DNA of 64,000 nt, taken from an uncultured Fulvivirga sp. (GTDB lineage: Bacteria > Bacteroidota > Bacteroidia > Cytophagales > Cyclobacteriaceae). The position numbers and the translations under genes were made by a program. Below the pieces are notes generated by a model. That model was not told where the DNA came from. It saw only the letters and a program-made list of their open reading frames with translations, and did no database searches. Where the stretch lies: the NCBI GenBank assembly GCA_947500555.1, contig CANMSE010000001.1, positions 558,001 through 622,000 of the forward strand, in the 5' to 3' direction. Below are positions 24,290-34,023 of this stretch, piece after piece (within the stretch, counting starts at the first letter, position 1; each line of letters starts with the position of its first letter).

Positions 24290-25579
24290 TCAATTCGCCC
24301 AAAACTTTATATATTCTCCCTTAGGATCATATCGCTGTTGCTGGCTTTCAACATTAAATACCCGTCCGTTTTTAGGATCGTTGCCTACTCCTGATATATA
24401 GGCCCAGTTGAGCCAGTTACTGCTCACATCATAATCAACAAGTGCATGCTCAAACCAAGCAGCTCCCCAGGTCCAATTGACCTTTAAATGATGCATGAGA
24501 TAACTGGCCACCACTTGCCTTCCACGATTGGACATAAAACCAGTGTTTTTCAGCTCCTTCATATTTGCATCAATGAAAGGTTCTCCCGTTTTAGCATCTT
24601 TCCATTTATGGAATTTATCTAAGTCATCATTTTGATCGAATTTTAATGATGATAATCCATTCTTTAAAAAGATTTTGGCTCCATGCTTTTTCGCCATGAA
24701 CTTGAAGAAATCGCGCCATAGTAATTCGAAAAAAAGCCAATAGGTCGACTGGTTTTTGACTCTTTCCTTTTCATAGCGCTTAATCTCGTAATAAATGGAC
24801 TTTGGTGATATCGCACCAACGGATAGCCATGCGGAAAACTTAGAGGAATAATCTGATCCTATAAGCTCATTTCTAGTTTCTTTATAATTTTTTAGCAGAT
24901 CCCTATCCCAAAAATACTGCTCCAAACGTTTAAAGGCTGCTTGCTCTCCTCCTATAAACTTAAGTACACTTCTTCGATCAAATGTTGGTTCTTTCAGTCC
25001 CAGGTCTGTTAAATCAGGTATCTTACCACATGGAAAATCTACTGAATTCAGTTCTTTTGGTTTTTGAAAAAGAGGCCTTACTACTACTGATTTTTCCGAT
25101 TCTTTTCGAAAAGTGGTAAAAACCTCAGGCACCTGATTGATAGGCCAAGGAACATCTTGTTCATGAAAAAGTGTTTGTTGCCAGAATAGCTCGAAGCTTA
25201 TACTTTTTTGAAATAGTTCTTTCTCAAGCGATTCTTCAATATTCACCTCTTCGGTAGCTACCTCTTTAGATGCCACTACTTTCGTAACTCCTATTTGAGT
25301 TGCAAGATCAGGGATTATTTTTTCGGGTTTACCGATTCGAACAATCAGGTCTGATCCTAAAGAAATTAAAGAAGATTTCAGGTCAGTTACTGACTCTATT
25401 AAAAATTTCGTTTTGAAAGATCCTGTTTTAGTAAAACCAAATTGATCTAGCGGCTTAAATAACCTCTCATCAAACACGAATACAGGATAGACTTCATAGA
25501 TCTCTGCAGCTTTAGTCAGAGCTTCATTATCAGTAACCCTGAGATCGTTTCTGAACCAGATAATAGCCTTTTGTCTCAT
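24290..25579 (-). CDS. DASH-type cryptochrome / photolyase-like flavoprotein
   Basis: 429 residues. The N-terminal alpha/beta photolyase domain starts at IIWFRNDLRVTDNEAL (about 5-130). The helical FAD-binding domain contains SKFSAWLSVGAISPKSIYYEI, WLFFELLWRDFFKFMA, NTGFMSNRGRQVVASYL and VSSNWLNWAYISGVGNDP. The last two and the QQQRYDP end are the DASH signature. The family binds FAD and often methenyltetrahydrofolate, and repairs cyclobutane dimers mainly in single-stranded DNA or acts in light sensing. Length is usual for bacterial cry-DASH. Confidence 0.93.
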   Translation of the reverse strand: MRQKAIIWFRNDLRVTDNEALTKAAEIYEVYPVFVFDERLFKPLDQFGFTKTGSFKTKFLIESVTDLKSSLISLGSDLIVRIGKPEKIIPDLATQIGVTKVVASKEVATEEVNIEESLEKELFQKSISFELFWQQTLFHEQDVPWPINQVPEVFTTFRKESEKSVVVRPLFQKPKELNSVDFPCGKIPDLTDLGLKEPTFDRRSVLKFIGGEQAAFKRLEQYFWDRDLLKNYKETRNELIGSDYSSKFSAWLSVGAISPKSIYYEIKRYEKERVKNQSTYWLFFELLWRDFFKFMAKKHGAKIFLKNGLSSLKFDQNDDLDKFHKWKDAKTGEPFIDANMKELKNTGFMSNRGRQVVASYLMHHLKVNWTWGAAWFEHALVDYDVSSNWLNWAYISGVGNDPKNGRVFNVESQQQRYDPKGEYIKFWAN

Positions 25580-25632
25580 GATTAGTTAACCACTATAAGT
25601 GACAATGGTTATCAGGAAGGGATATTGAAAGT

Positions 25633-27081
25633 TTAGTTTTCTTTTCGCTCAAAAGCCCCTAAATCAGGCTGATCATCTCTCATTTCACCGTTGATATCAA
25701 ACATAACTCCGATATCTAAGCCTACATCTTTAGCAGGTGAAAGGGTATCAAGTGAATAATCGAAATCGGAGGGATCAAAAAACTTGGGGTCTTCATTTAG
25801 TATATTTTCAGACTCAAGTTCAACTATTCTAGTCCTGAAAAGGTTATTGGTCAAAGTAACATCGAAAGCAGCTTCTGCTACATTACTGAATAATAACTCT
25901 TCTGATAAGCTACCCCACACAATACTATTAACCATGCTTACTGTTAAATCGTCAATTAACGGCTCTCCATTCCCCAGCAAAAGATTATTTGAAAACACCA
26001 CAGTCGGTTCCTGTCTGAAAAAGTCGAATGAAAAATTACCAAAGGTGCAATGCTCATAGCGATAATTACCTCCCGCCAAATTAGCGAGACCGTTGAGTTC
26101 ACAATTGTTGATCAGAACATTTGAAGCGTATAAATCAGAGCTTATTGCTATTATGCCATAACCGGGTTGCACCAAGCTATCTATGGTAGGTAGCACAGTA
26201 TTTCCCCCTATGTTTTCAATACGAGTATTGGAAATGATCAAGTCTGGGTCAGAATCTTCATCAGGAGTCCCGAGGTAGACCCCAACATTGGCGTTACGTA
26301 TATCTGCATGATCGATGGTGTTACTTGTACTGCCTTGTAAAAAGATAATGCCACCCCATTGTCCTGGCGCATTTACAAACTGCTCATCAAACCTATCATT
26401 GGTAAAGATGATTCGTTCGTCAGCATTACCTGCAACATCCAGTGTACCTCCAACAAAAATGAAAGACCCATTGTGATTAAAGATCCGTGTTCCTGGTTCT
26501 ACAGTCAAAGTACAGCCTTCATCCACCAAAATGGAATTGTAAATGACGTAAGGTCTATCAGCAGTCCAGGTCGTATTACATACTAATACCGAATCACGAA
26601 GGAAATTGGCATCCTGACCCCACGAAACAAGATCAACTTTTTGATCATTACCATTGGTTAAAAAATTAATTTGATCTGTAACGAGGAACGGTAAATTATC
26701 ATCTTGAGGGTCAATGGTAACTTCTGCTAACACCAATATACTGTCCTCACCTAAGATGCGAACATTATTAATTTCAGGCCCACCGATACCATTCACGAAA
26801 ATGGAGTATTCAGATAAGGCTCCTTCACCCAGCGAAATATTAGAAATGTTTATCGCGTTTTCTGCGTCATTATAGACTCTAAAACGTTTGGTAACACTCC
26901 CCAATGATGTAAACAGTGTATCAAAAAAGATAGTATCTGTGGAAAATCGCAGCCTGGCAGAACTGTCAGAAGTAAATTTTTCTTCCTGAGGTTGGCAGCT
27001 TATGATTAATACAATTAGAATAATGGGAGCAATCAGCTTATTCACAATAGACAAAACGCTAATTCTTTCAATATTATTCAA
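25633..27081 (-). CDS. Beta-helix (right-handed) surface lipoprotein
   Basis: 482 residues. A lipoprotein signal ends in LIVLIISC (QPQEE next). An N-terminal Ig-like region (FFDTLFTSLGSVTKRFRVYN) is followed by parallel beta-helix repeats: ILVDEGCTLTVEPGTRIF, FVGGTLDVAGNADERIIF, and further strands of isolated and interrupted repeats. It closes with the common GEMRDDQPDLGAFE motif found at the end of such exported proteins. These proteins are usually surface-attached polysaccharide-binding or structural proteins, and no catalytic residues can be assigned. It overlaps the antiporter gene by 4 nt. Confidence 0.82.
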   Translation of the reverse strand: MNNIERISVLSIVNKLIAPIILIVLIISCQPQEEKFTSDSSARLRFSTDTIFFDTLFTSLGSVTKRFRVYNDAENAINISNISLGEGALSEYSIFVNGIGGPEINNVRILGEDSILVLAEVTIDPQDDNLPFLVTDQINFLTNGNDQKVDLVSWGQDANFLRDSVLVCNTTWTADRPYVIYNSILVDEGCTLTVEPGTRIFNHNGSFIFVGGTLDVAGNADERIIFTNDRFDEQFVNAPGQWGGIIFLQGSTSNTIDHADIRNANVGVYLGTPDEDSDPDLIISNTRIENIGGNTVLPTIDSLVQPGYGIIAISSDLYASNVLINNCELNGLANLAGGNYRYEHCTFGNFSFDFFRQEPTVVFSNNLLLGNGEPLIDDLTVSMVNSIVWGSLSEELLFSNVAEAAFDVTLTNNLFRTRIVELESENILNEDPKFFDPSDFDYSLDTLSPAKDVGLDIGVMFDINGEMRDDQPDLGAFERKEN

Positions 27082-28241
27082 TGACCCGTCAGTTTATTAG
27101 TCAAAGAAACATAAACGGGACTGATCAAAATGGTGATAGCGATGGTGATAATAGTTAGCTGATAGCCATAATTACTTACCATCTTCATTCCAAAACCAAT
27201 TGAAGCCAGTATAAAGCTAAACTCTCCGATTTGAGCCAACATTGCACCACCTAAAATGCTCTCTTTCCAGGAATTTCCTATGAGCCTGAGCCCTACTGTA
27301 TTAATTCCGTGATTGGTAATGTATACTACTAATACCATCAAGCCAATGATCCGCCAATTTTCAAATAAAAATGTCAAATCCATAAGCATCCCAATTGAAA
27401 TAAAAAAGATGGAAATTAATAATATCCTAAATGAATCCAGGCTATTGTGCAACCAATCACCACCTTCTGGTCTGTTATTTATAATTACTCCGGATATTAA
27501 AGCCCCCAGACCTGCAGAAAGCCCAATTAAAGAAGTCATTAATGCAAACCCAAAACACATAATCAAGGCAGCAAATAATTGTAGCTCGGTATCTTTTGAA
27601 ATGGTTTTTTCAAAAGGTATTTTGATGGATTTCTTTTTGTAGATATAGGCCACAAATAATAGGATGGCTATTCCCCCTGCTAATTGGCCTGTAATTTCTA
27701 AGGGAGAAGCATTTTTCCCTCCGACAAGATTTATGATAATTATCATAGGAATGATTAGAATATCCTGGCAAATCAGTATTCCAACAATACCTTTGGATAA
27801 CCGTCCATTATGTTCCCCAAAACTTTCAACGAGCTTTATTACTACTGCAGAACTACTCAGCGAAATGACAAAGCCAAGCAGCAAAATTCGATTAAAGTTC
27901 CAGTTTAAGAACCAGCCTATGGCCAACATCACAAGTAAGCTAAACAACACCTGAATAGCTGTACTAAGAATTATGCTTTTCCATTGACGAACCATATCCG
28001 GCAATGAGATATGCATACCTATGAAAAACATCAGGACAATAAGTCCTATATCACCTAATTGCGTAACTGCTTCCTGATCAGTAACAACTTCGAGGCCATA
28101 CGGACCAAGCACTACTCCTGATAATATGTAAGCTACGACATATGGTTGACCGAGCTTTTTGAGCACCAATCCCAGAACTACAATTACTACACTGAGCGCC
28201 AGTAAAATATTGAGCTCCGAAGAAATGGCCAGAGCAAACAT
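27078..28241 (-). CDS. KefB-type (CPA2) cation:proton antiporter
   Basis: 387 residues, with about 12 hydrophobic helices covering the whole length and the Na+/H+ exchanger domain start (KLGQPYVVAYILSGVVLGPYG, then LGDIGLIVLMFFIGM). It lacks the C-terminal TrkA-N and TrkA-C regulatory domains of KefB/KefC, so it is a bare transporter domain. It likely exchanges K+ or Na+ for H+ at the inner membrane. Start and stop codons overlap prfA upstream by 1 nt (TAATG) and the beta-helix gene downstream by 4 nt, indicating one transcript. Confidence 0.9.
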   Translation of the reverse strand: MFALAISSELNILLALSVVIVVLGLVLKKLGQPYVVAYILSGVVLGPYGLEVVTDQEAVTQLGDIGLIVLMFFIGMHISLPDMVRQWKSIILSTAIQVLFSLLVMLAIGWFLNWNFNRILLLGFVISLSSSAVVIKLVESFGEHNGRLSKGIVGILICQDILIIPMIIIINLVGGKNASPLEITGQLAGGIAILLFVAYIYKKKSIKIPFEKTISKDTELQLFAALIMCFGFALMTSLIGLSAGLGALISGVIINNRPEGGDWLHNSLDSFRILLISIFFISIGMLMDLTFLFENWRIIGLMVLVVYITNHGINTVGLRLIGNSWKESILGGAMLAQIGEFSFILASIGFGMKMVSNYGYQLTIITIAITILISPVYVSLTNKLTGH

Positions 28242-29308
28242 TATTGATCTTCTTCCATTTTTGCAGCACTTTCAGCTATTCTCAATTGACTTATAAACTC
28301 TTCAATTTCACCATCCATAACAGCCGGCAAATTGTGCTGGCTATAATTTATTCTGTGATCGGTTACCCTACTTTGAGGATAGTTATATGTCCTGATCTTA
28401 TCGGATCGGTCACCACTACCCACCATAGATTTTCGCTGCGCTCCAACGGCCTCATTATGCTTGGCTAACTCAATTTCATAAAGCCTGGATCTTAATACTT
28501 TAAGTGCTTTGTCAAAGTTCTTCAATTGAGATTTTTGATCCTGACAAGAGACCACCAACCCACTGGGAATGTGAGTTAACCTTACGGCTGAGTATGTAGT
28601 GTTCACTGATTGACCTCCAGGTCCAGAAGAACAGAAAGTATCTTTTCTGACATCATTCATGTCAATTTCCACATCTACATCATCCATTTCAGGTAAAACA
28701 GCCACTGTTGCCGCTGAAGTATGTACTCTGCCTTGGGTCTCTGTTTGAGGAACCCGTTGCACACGGTGAACTCCAGATTCAAACTTGAGCTTCCCGTAAG
28801 GAATATCACCTGTGATTGTACTAACAATTTCTTTGTAACCTCCGCTTGTACCTTCTGTTAAATCAAGCACTCTAAGCTTAAGTCCATTTTTTTCACAGTA
28901 ACGCTGGTACATTCTGAACAAATCTCCAGCAAAAATTGCAGCCTCATCACCACCTGTTCCAGCTCTAATTTCCAGGATGGCTTCTTTTTCGTCATTAGGG
29001 TCCTTTGGAATTAGCAGTTGTTTCAACTTTTCTTCTATGGCTTCCTGCTGAGGCTCAAGCTCATCTAATTCCATCTTTGCCATTTCACGAAATTCCTCAT
29101 CCTTCTCATTTTTTAGTACTTCCTTAGCACTCTCTATATTGGAAAGAATTTCTTTGTATGTCTCGTACTCCTGAACAATCTTTTCCAGATCCTTATACTC
29201 TTTACTGAGTTTTGAATACTGCTTCATATCCGACATAGCATCCGGCTGAACAATGAGCTGCCCTACCTCTTCAAATCTGTCCTTAAGCTCTTCTAGTTTT
29301 GCGATCAT
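28241..29308 (-). CDS. prfA: Peptide chain release factor 1
   Basis: 355 residues from ATG 29308 ([16 protein letters not shown]). The longer reading from 29350 adds a non-conserved leader. The stop-codon-reading tripeptide is PQT in [18 protein letters not shown], matching the RF1 PxT type rather than RF2 SPF, so it reads UAA and UAG. The catalytic GGQ is in [14 protein letters not shown]. It has a full-length domain plan. It is the promoter-proximal gene of a run continuing into the antiporter and beta-helix genes. Confidence 0.96.
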   Translation of the reverse strand: MIAKLEELKDRFEEVGQLIVQPDAMSDMKQYSKLSKEYKDLEKIVQEYETYKEILSNIESAKEVLKNEKDEEFREMAKMELDELEPQQEAIEEKLKQLLIPKDPNDEKEAILEIRAGTGGDEAAIFAGDLFRMYQRYCEKNGLKLRVLDLTEGTSGGYKEIVSTITGDIPYGKLKFESGVHRVQRVPQTETQGRVHTSAATVAVLPEMDDVDVEIDMNDVRKDTFCSSGPGGQSVNTTYSAVRLTHIPSGLVVSCQDQKSQLKNFDKALKVLRSRLYEIELAKHNEAVGAQRKSMVGSGDRSDKIRTYNYPQSRVTDHRINYSQHNLPAVMDGEIEEFISQLRIAESAAKMEEDQ

Positions 29309-29367
29309 AGGTGTTACGATTAACGCTACAAAACTACTACTTTTGAGCAAAAGTGAATGAAAGAACC

Positions 29368-29805
29368 ATGCGAGTAATTATCTGCTGTTTATTGATACTC
29401 ATTGTCTCTGCATCTTGCGAAACGAAACTGACTGATGAGCAAAGAAAAGCTCTTCGTGACGAAATGAAAGATCGCAAAATTAAAAAAGTAGGTCCTGAAG
29501 AAATCTATCAAAAAGCGCTATCCGAAGGACGAAAATTAGTGAAGGAACTTGCCCTAGACGTTAATTTAGATTCTGTCCAACAAATTTGTGATTGCTCTAT
29601 TACTTTTGTCGAAAGTGCGGAAACACTTTCCGATAAACAGTCTGAATTATTTGAAGCTTATAAGTATGAACCGGATGCAGCGGATAATATTCAAAAGGAT
29701 GGAGACGAATTGTTAATCTACTCCAAGCCCATTATGGAGGCTGACACACTTCAGGGTGTCTGGATGATTAATTACAAGAAAAAAGCAATCGTGAAAATGC
29801 TTTAA
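29368..29805 (+). CDS. Lipoprotein of unknown function
   Basis: Not recognised. ATG 29368 gives 145 residues with a lipoprotein signal ([21 protein letters not shown] next); an upstream GTG at 29353 is less plausible. The mature part is charged ([20 protein letters not shown]) with a Cys-containing loop CDCSITF and a C-terminal beta-rich half containing [19 protein letters not shown] and [16 protein letters not shown]. It resembles small DUF3365-like or heme-free envelope proteins, but no family is claimed. It is divergent from prfA and overlaps the tag gene by 4 nt at its 3' end. Confidence 0.7.
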   Translation: MRVIICCLLILIVSASCETKLTDEQRKALRDEMKDRKIKKVGPEEIYQKALSEGRKLVKELALDVNLDSVQQICDCSITFVESAETLSDKQSELFEAYKYEPDAADNIQKDGDELLIYSKPIMEADTLQGVWMINYKKKAIVKML

Positions 29806-30365
29806 CCCTGAGCATGTCGAAAACATGAAACCAAATGGTCATTAACCAATCCACAAGCTTGCATATGAGCATAGATAATAGTGCTCCCTACAAATTTAAA
29901 TCCTCTCTTTTTTAAGTCCTTGCTCAAGGCATCTGATTCTTTAGTGGTAGCGGGGCAATTTTCCATTTTTTTCCAATGATTAATTATGGGTTTTCCATTT
30001 ACGAAACTCCATATGTAATTATCGAATGTTCCAAATTCTTTTTGAACTTCAATAAACTGTTTGGCATTTAACACACTCCCCCTAATTTTTAATTTATTTC
30101 TTATAATCTCAGGATTGAGAATAAGCTCTTGAATTTGGGCTTCATTATAAGCAGCTACCTTTTCTACATCAAAATCGGCAAATGCTCTACGATATCCTTC
30201 TCTCTTTTTTAACACCGTTGCCCAGCTTAGCCCTGCTTGTGCTCCTTCTAAAATTAGAAATTCAAAATGTGTCTTATCATCATGCACTGGAACTCCCCAT
30301 TCTTCATCGTGATAGGTAATATATTCTTCAAACTGGCCTTCAGCCCAATCACATCGACTCTTCAT
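29802..30365 (-). CDS. tag: 3-methyladenine DNA glycosylase I
   Basis: 187-residue helix-hairpin-helix glycosylase that removes 3-methyladenine. The start SRCDWAEGQFEEYITYHDEEWG carries the zinc ligands Cys and His, and NPEIIRNKLKIRGSVLNA is the conserved DNA-binding segment. The C-terminal NDHLVSCFRH provides the remaining His/Cys zinc ligands. Catalytic residues and length match Tag. It is a monocistronic gene, convergent with the lipoprotein gene at 29368. Confidence 0.95.
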   Translation of the reverse strand: MKSRCDWAEGQFEEYITYHDEEWGVPVHDDKTHFEFLILEGAQAGLSWATVLKKREGYRRAFADFDVEKVAAYNEAQIQELILNPEIIRNKLKIRGSVLNAKQFIEVQKEFGTFDNYIWSFVNGKPIINHWKKMENCPATTKESDALSKDLKKRGFKFVGSTIIYAHMQACGLVNDHLVSCFRHAQG

Positions 30366-30425
30366 GATAGTTAGTTATTCCCTATAAAAATTTGCAAATT
30401 GAATATCGAATAAAATTTCTAAAAT

Positions 30426-30950
30426 ATGTGCTTTTTCAAATCATTTCTCACCTTTTGTCTTTTGTTTGGCTCAATTTTATGTTTGGCTCAAAGCCCAGAA
30501 GAAAAAATACAGGAACTGGGATTTGAACTATTCGAACCTGCAAAACCAATTGCTAATTATGTAAAGGCTGTTCGCACAGGCAATTTAGTTTTTCTTGCTG
30601 GACATGGTCCCGGAAAGGCGGATGGAACCAATATTAAGGGTCGCCTCGGAGAGGATTTATCTATTGAACAGGGGTATGCAGCTGCTCAAATTTCTGCTAT
30701 CGCATTACTCTCTTCATTAAAAGCAGAAATCGGTGATCTAAGCAAAGTAGTTAGAATTGTAAAAGTGACTGGTATGGTAAATTCTACAGCTGACTTTTAC
30801 GATCAGCCCAAAGTAATCAATGGATGCTCTGATCTTTTAGTCAAGGTTTTTGGTGATAAAGGGAAACATGCTCGAGCTGCTGTTGGCATGGTCTCATTGC
30901 CAAGCAATATAGCAGTAGAAATAGAAATGATTGTAGAAGTAACGGAGTAG
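30426..30950 (+). CDS. RidA/YjgF-family protein with signal peptide
   Basis: 174 residues: an N-terminal signal peptide (MCFFKSFLTFCLLFGSILCLAQ), then a RidA domain with LVFLAGHGPG, RIVKVTGMVNSTADFYDQP and HARAAVGMVSLP. The Arg in HARAAVG corresponds to the substrate-binding Arg of RidA enzymes that hydrolyse reactive enamine/imine intermediates. The leader is unusual because RidA is normally cytosolic; this copy is probably periplasmic or cell-surface. It is transcribed alone and followed by a hairpin. Confidence 0.88.
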   Translation: MCFFKSFLTFCLLFGSILCLAQSPEEKIQELGFELFEPAKPIANYVKAVRTGNLVFLAGHGPGKADGTNIKGRLGEDLSIEQGYAAAQISAIALLSSLKAEIGDLSKVVRIVKVTGMVNSTADFYDQPKVINGCSDLLVKVFGDKGKHARAAVGMVSLPSNIAVEIEMIVEVTE

Positions 30951-30951
30951 T

Positions 30952-30978
30952 AATTAGCCAAACTTAATTGGCCAAATT
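30952..30978 (+). terminator. Hairpin after the RidA-like gene
   Basis: Arms AATTAGCCAA (30952-30961) and TTGGCCAAATT (30968-30978) nearly match, with a 6-nt loop. It begins 1 nt after the stop codon. There is no clear T-tract, so it is only a possible terminator or stabilising hairpin. Confidence 0.3.
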
Positions 30979-31010
30979 ATCGTTGTCATCATTAATACAG
31001 CCAATCAGTC

Positions 31011-33392
31011 ATGACAGCACAATTACCAGAAACTCAATTTCCATTTTCCGCTAAACTGAATCTCAGTGCCTTAATGGGGTACTGGGAAGTAAATCTGCAG
31101 ACTAATAACGCATTTAGTTTATACCCTACAGATGATATACTCAAAGCGATTAAAGATGCCAGCGAATTACGTCAGCCAATAGAGGATTTAAAAATCCTTG
31201 ATAAGCACAAGACGCTGCTTGGCATGTTGATGAGTGCTGTAATGCCACCTGCACTTCTCGAATCAGAGCTGTCAGCTGCATTGATTCCCTTTGATTTTAT
31301 TGGGTTTTATGCTACACCAGGGTATAGAAAGATATTGCCCATAGATACTCTTCGCACGGATATTGTATCTAATCTAAGAGGCAATGATATGGAGGCTGCA
31401 AAAATATTACGCGCATGTATCTTCATTCTCAACAAATTTTACGGAACAGAGATTAGCATTGATGAGCCAATTTTAGTGACCATACCTAGTAATGAAACTG
31501 GTTTGGATAAAATCTACAAAGTAGATATAAGCCTTCAATTTGTTGATGTTATTGCTAAAAAAGAACCCGCACCAATTAGCGAAGAGCAGATCAGTCTTTT
31601 GATGAGTGATCTTTACAATACGGAACTTTGGCTAGACCATATTGACTCTAATGCTTTCGAATTTCAAGGGTTTAGCATATGCCAACTAGTTGAAGTGACT
31701 GAAGGAGAAATGCTATCCAGAATCAAGTATGATCTACTTAAGAAAGACGCTGTAATCTGTCCTGACAGTTTTGCGTCCATCCAGAAAAAAATACGATCTA
31801 TTTTCAACCTCCCTGAGATGCACCTGGGGCTTTCCTTTTTTGATGTGGAAAACAATGTTATTTCAAACCAGGGAATGAGCGGTTGGAATAGTTTCATGAT
31901 ACCAACACAGGAAGAAGCAGTATCGTGTGACTATTTCAAAAACTCTATATATGATTTGGCGCATACACTGAAAAAACCAGTGATCATTGAGAACCTTGAA
32001 ACAATGAAAGATCGTACTGGTATTGAAGAAGATCTGTTAAAAAGAGACATTAAGAATGTCGCTATTGCACCCTTAGTTTATGACGATGAAGTGATCGGCA
32101 TGCTGGAACTTGGCTGCCCCTACACCGGGAAATTAAACGCGATGAGTGCTAATAAAATGGAAGCTGTGTTGCCAATGTTTACTGCTTCCGTTCACCGCGT
32201 ATTGGAGGAAATGAAAACTGAAGTACGAGCATTGATACAAAAGTCTTGTACTGCCATACACCCCAGTGTTGAGTGGAAATTTCTACAAGAGGGGTATAGG
32301 CTATTGGGAAGTTGGAAAGGTGATAAAAAAGAACCTTTCGGAGATATTGTCTTTAAAGATGTTTACCCGATTTATGGAATGTCTGACATTCGCAATTCTT
32401 CTCTTGAAAGAAATACCGCTATTCAGGAAGATTTAAAACAAAATCTCAATGAAGCAAAAATGGTCTTAGATACTATTTCTACAGAGAAGGCCATGCCTAT
32501 CTTAAGTGAGCTTAAGTTTAGATTAAATAAGGAAATTAAAAAGCTATCAGGAGGATTGAATTCGGGTGATGAATCAGCGGTATTAGATTTTTTGAAAAAT
32601 GAGATCGTTCCGACTTTCGAGCATTTCAAAAAGGATCTTCCAGAATCTAAAGATGCAATAACGAAGTATGAGGAACTGCTAGATCCTAATTTGGGAGTGA
32701 TTTATAATAAAAGAAGAGATTTTGAAGAAAGTCTTACGAAAATTAACTCCACTATATCGGCTTATCTTGATGAAGTAGAAATAGAAGCTCAGGAAATTTT
32801 TCCTCACTATTTTGAAAAGTATAAGACAGATGGAGTTGAGTACAACATCTATTTAGGACAGTCTATGGTTAAAAACAGAAATTTTGATCCTATCTACCTT
32901 CAAAATTTCAGATTATGGCAATTGATAGTAATGTGTGAAATAGCAGTGAGAGTGAATAAGTTAAAACCTTCACTTGCTAATCCATTGGATATAACTCAAC
33001 TCATCTTAATCCATGCCGAACCGCTTTCAATAAAATTTAGAAAAGATGAAAAGCATTTTGATGTAGATGGTGCTTATAACATCCGTTATGAGATTGTAAA
33101 AAAACGTATTGACAAAGCTTATATAAAGAATACAGAAGAGCGCCTAACACAGCCAGGAAAGATAGCAATAGTGTATGCTCATGAAAAGGAGGCTGAAGAA
33201 TATCTGCGATACATAAAATACCTACAATCTGAACATGTATTAGATGAAAAAATTGAAATGGTTGAGTTAGAAGAACTGCAAGGAGCCCATGGACTCAGAG
33301 CCATTAGAATAGGGGTAAATAAAAAAGCTGACTTCGAAAGTTTTGGAAGTCAGGTAATTAAAAATGTGATTGAATCAATCTCAGTAAATTAG
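31011..33392 (+). CDS. Large GAF-domain protein of unknown role
   Basis: 793 residues, apparently cytosolic (no signal, no membrane helix). A GAF domain lies at about residues 265-400 (KPVIIENLETMKDRTG, NVAIAPLVYDDEVIGMLELG). The flanks are not recognised: a helical N-terminal region (about 1-260) and a long helical C-terminal half (about 450-793) that ends ELQGAHGLRAIRIGVNKKADFE. No kinase, cyclase, GGDEF or phosphatase motif is visible, so it is a sensor or scaffold without an obvious output. It is alone in its transcript. Confidence 0.75.
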   Translation: MTAQLPETQFPFSAKLNLSALMGYWEVNLQTNNAFSLYPTDDILKAIKDASELRQPIEDLKILDKHKTLLGMLMSAVMPPALLESELSAALIPFDFIGFYATPGYRKILPIDTLRTDIVSNLRGNDMEAAKILRACIFILNKFYGTEISIDEPILVTIPSNETGLDKIYKVDISLQFVDVIAKKEPAPISEEQISLLMSDLYNTELWLDHIDSNAFEFQGFSICQLVEVTEGEMLSRIKYDLLKKDAVICPDSFASIQKKIRSIFNLPEMHLGLSFFDVENNVISNQGMSGWNSFMIPTQEEAVSCDYFKNSIYDLAHTLKKPVIIENLETMKDRTGIEEDLLKRDIKNVAIAPLVYDDEVIGMLELGCPYTGKLNAMSANKMEAVLPMFTASVHRVLEEMKTEVRALIQKSCTAIHPSVEWKFLQEGYRLLGSWKGDKKEPFGDIVFKDVYPIYGMSDIRNSSLERNTAIQEDLKQNLNEAKMVLDTISTEKAMPILSELKFRLNKEIKKLSGGLNSGDESAVLDFLKNEIVPTFEHFKKDLPESKDAITKYEELLDPNLGVIYNKRRDFEESLTKINSTISAYLDEVEIEAQEIFPHYFEKYKTDGVEYNIYLGQSMVKNRNFDPIYLQNFRLWQLIVMCEIAVRVNKLKPSLANPLDITQLILIHAEPLSIKFRKDEKHFDVDGAYNIRYEIVKKRIDKAYIKNTEERLTQPGKIAIVYAHEKEAEEYLRYIKYLQSEHVLDEKIEMVELEELQGAHGLRAIRIGVNKKADFESFGSQVIKNVIESISVN

Positions 33393-33470
33393 ACCTCCTC
33401 GATCAAAAACATTCCTATTATTTCTAAGTTGGCATTGGCCTTGCTTATTTTAGCGGCAAATGCGATATCT

Positions 33471-33980
33471 ATGAGAACGTTAATAGTATTTATACTCTCT
33501 TTCATTGTGACCTTATCCCTGGCTCAAAATGTAACTGAGCTAGATAAGAGAAATGGCTTCAAAGACATTAAACTCAATACGTCTGTCCTAAAATATGATG
33601 GTTTGGAGTTTAAAAAGGAAGATGAACACCCTCTTTATAAGGACATCAAGGTGTACGTTTCGAAAAAAGGTGCTTATGAGAGCATAGGTAGTATTAAGAT
33701 TTTTGATTTAGAAGTGCTTACATATAGTGATTCAATATTTCAAATTATTGTCATCACAGAGAAGAACCCCAACCTATACAAGGGCCTAAAATCAGCTTTT
33801 GGGGAACCTGACTACAATTACCGAAGCAAATTTCATCATTGGACTGGAGAGAATATTCGACTTTCCTATGTGCCTTATCAGAAAGATAAATTGGAGTTAA
33901 AATATGAGTCCTTCCTAATGAGACAGAAGCTTAAGGAGGATAAAGAAGAAGTTATTGAGGATATTGTTAGTGACTTCTAA
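33471..33980 (+). CDS. Small secreted protein of unknown function
   Basis: Not recognised. ATG 33471 gives 169 residues with a signal peptide (MRTLIVFILSFIVTLSLAQ, NVTE next); a TTG at 33429 is less plausible because it precedes a second hydrophobic stretch. The mature part is basic and beta-rich (IKVYVSKKGAYESIGSIKI, KSAFGEPDYNYRSKFHHW), with a charged C-terminal tail. The pattern of GEP followed by aromatic residues recalls exported proteins of this lineage. It precedes the toxin-antitoxin pair on the same strand. Confidence 0.68.
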   Translation: MRTLIVFILSFIVTLSLAQNVTELDKRNGFKDIKLNTSVLKYDGLEFKKEDEHPLYKDIKVYVSKKGAYESIGSIKIFDLEVLTYSDSIFQIIVITEKNPNLYKGLKSAFGEPDYNYRSKFHHWTGENIRLSYVPYQKDKLELKYESFLMRQKLKEDKEEVIEDIVSDF

Positions 33981-33991
33981 TTTATATATAA

Positions 33992-34013
33992 TTGTATTAC
34001 ATTTGTATTACAT
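33992..34013 (+). promoter_or_regulatory. 11-bp tandem operator over the toxin-antitoxin promoter
   Basis: TTGTATTACAT occurs twice in perfect tandem (33992-34002, 34003-34013), 11 bp and about one helical turn apart. The junction creates TACATTTG (33998-34005), an exact Bacteroidota -7 box, so transcription would begin a few bases before the antitoxin ATG at 34024. Ribbon-helix-helix antitoxins typically bind such tandem half-sites to repress their own operon. Confidence 0.5.
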
Positions 34014-34023
34014 TATTTGAGCT

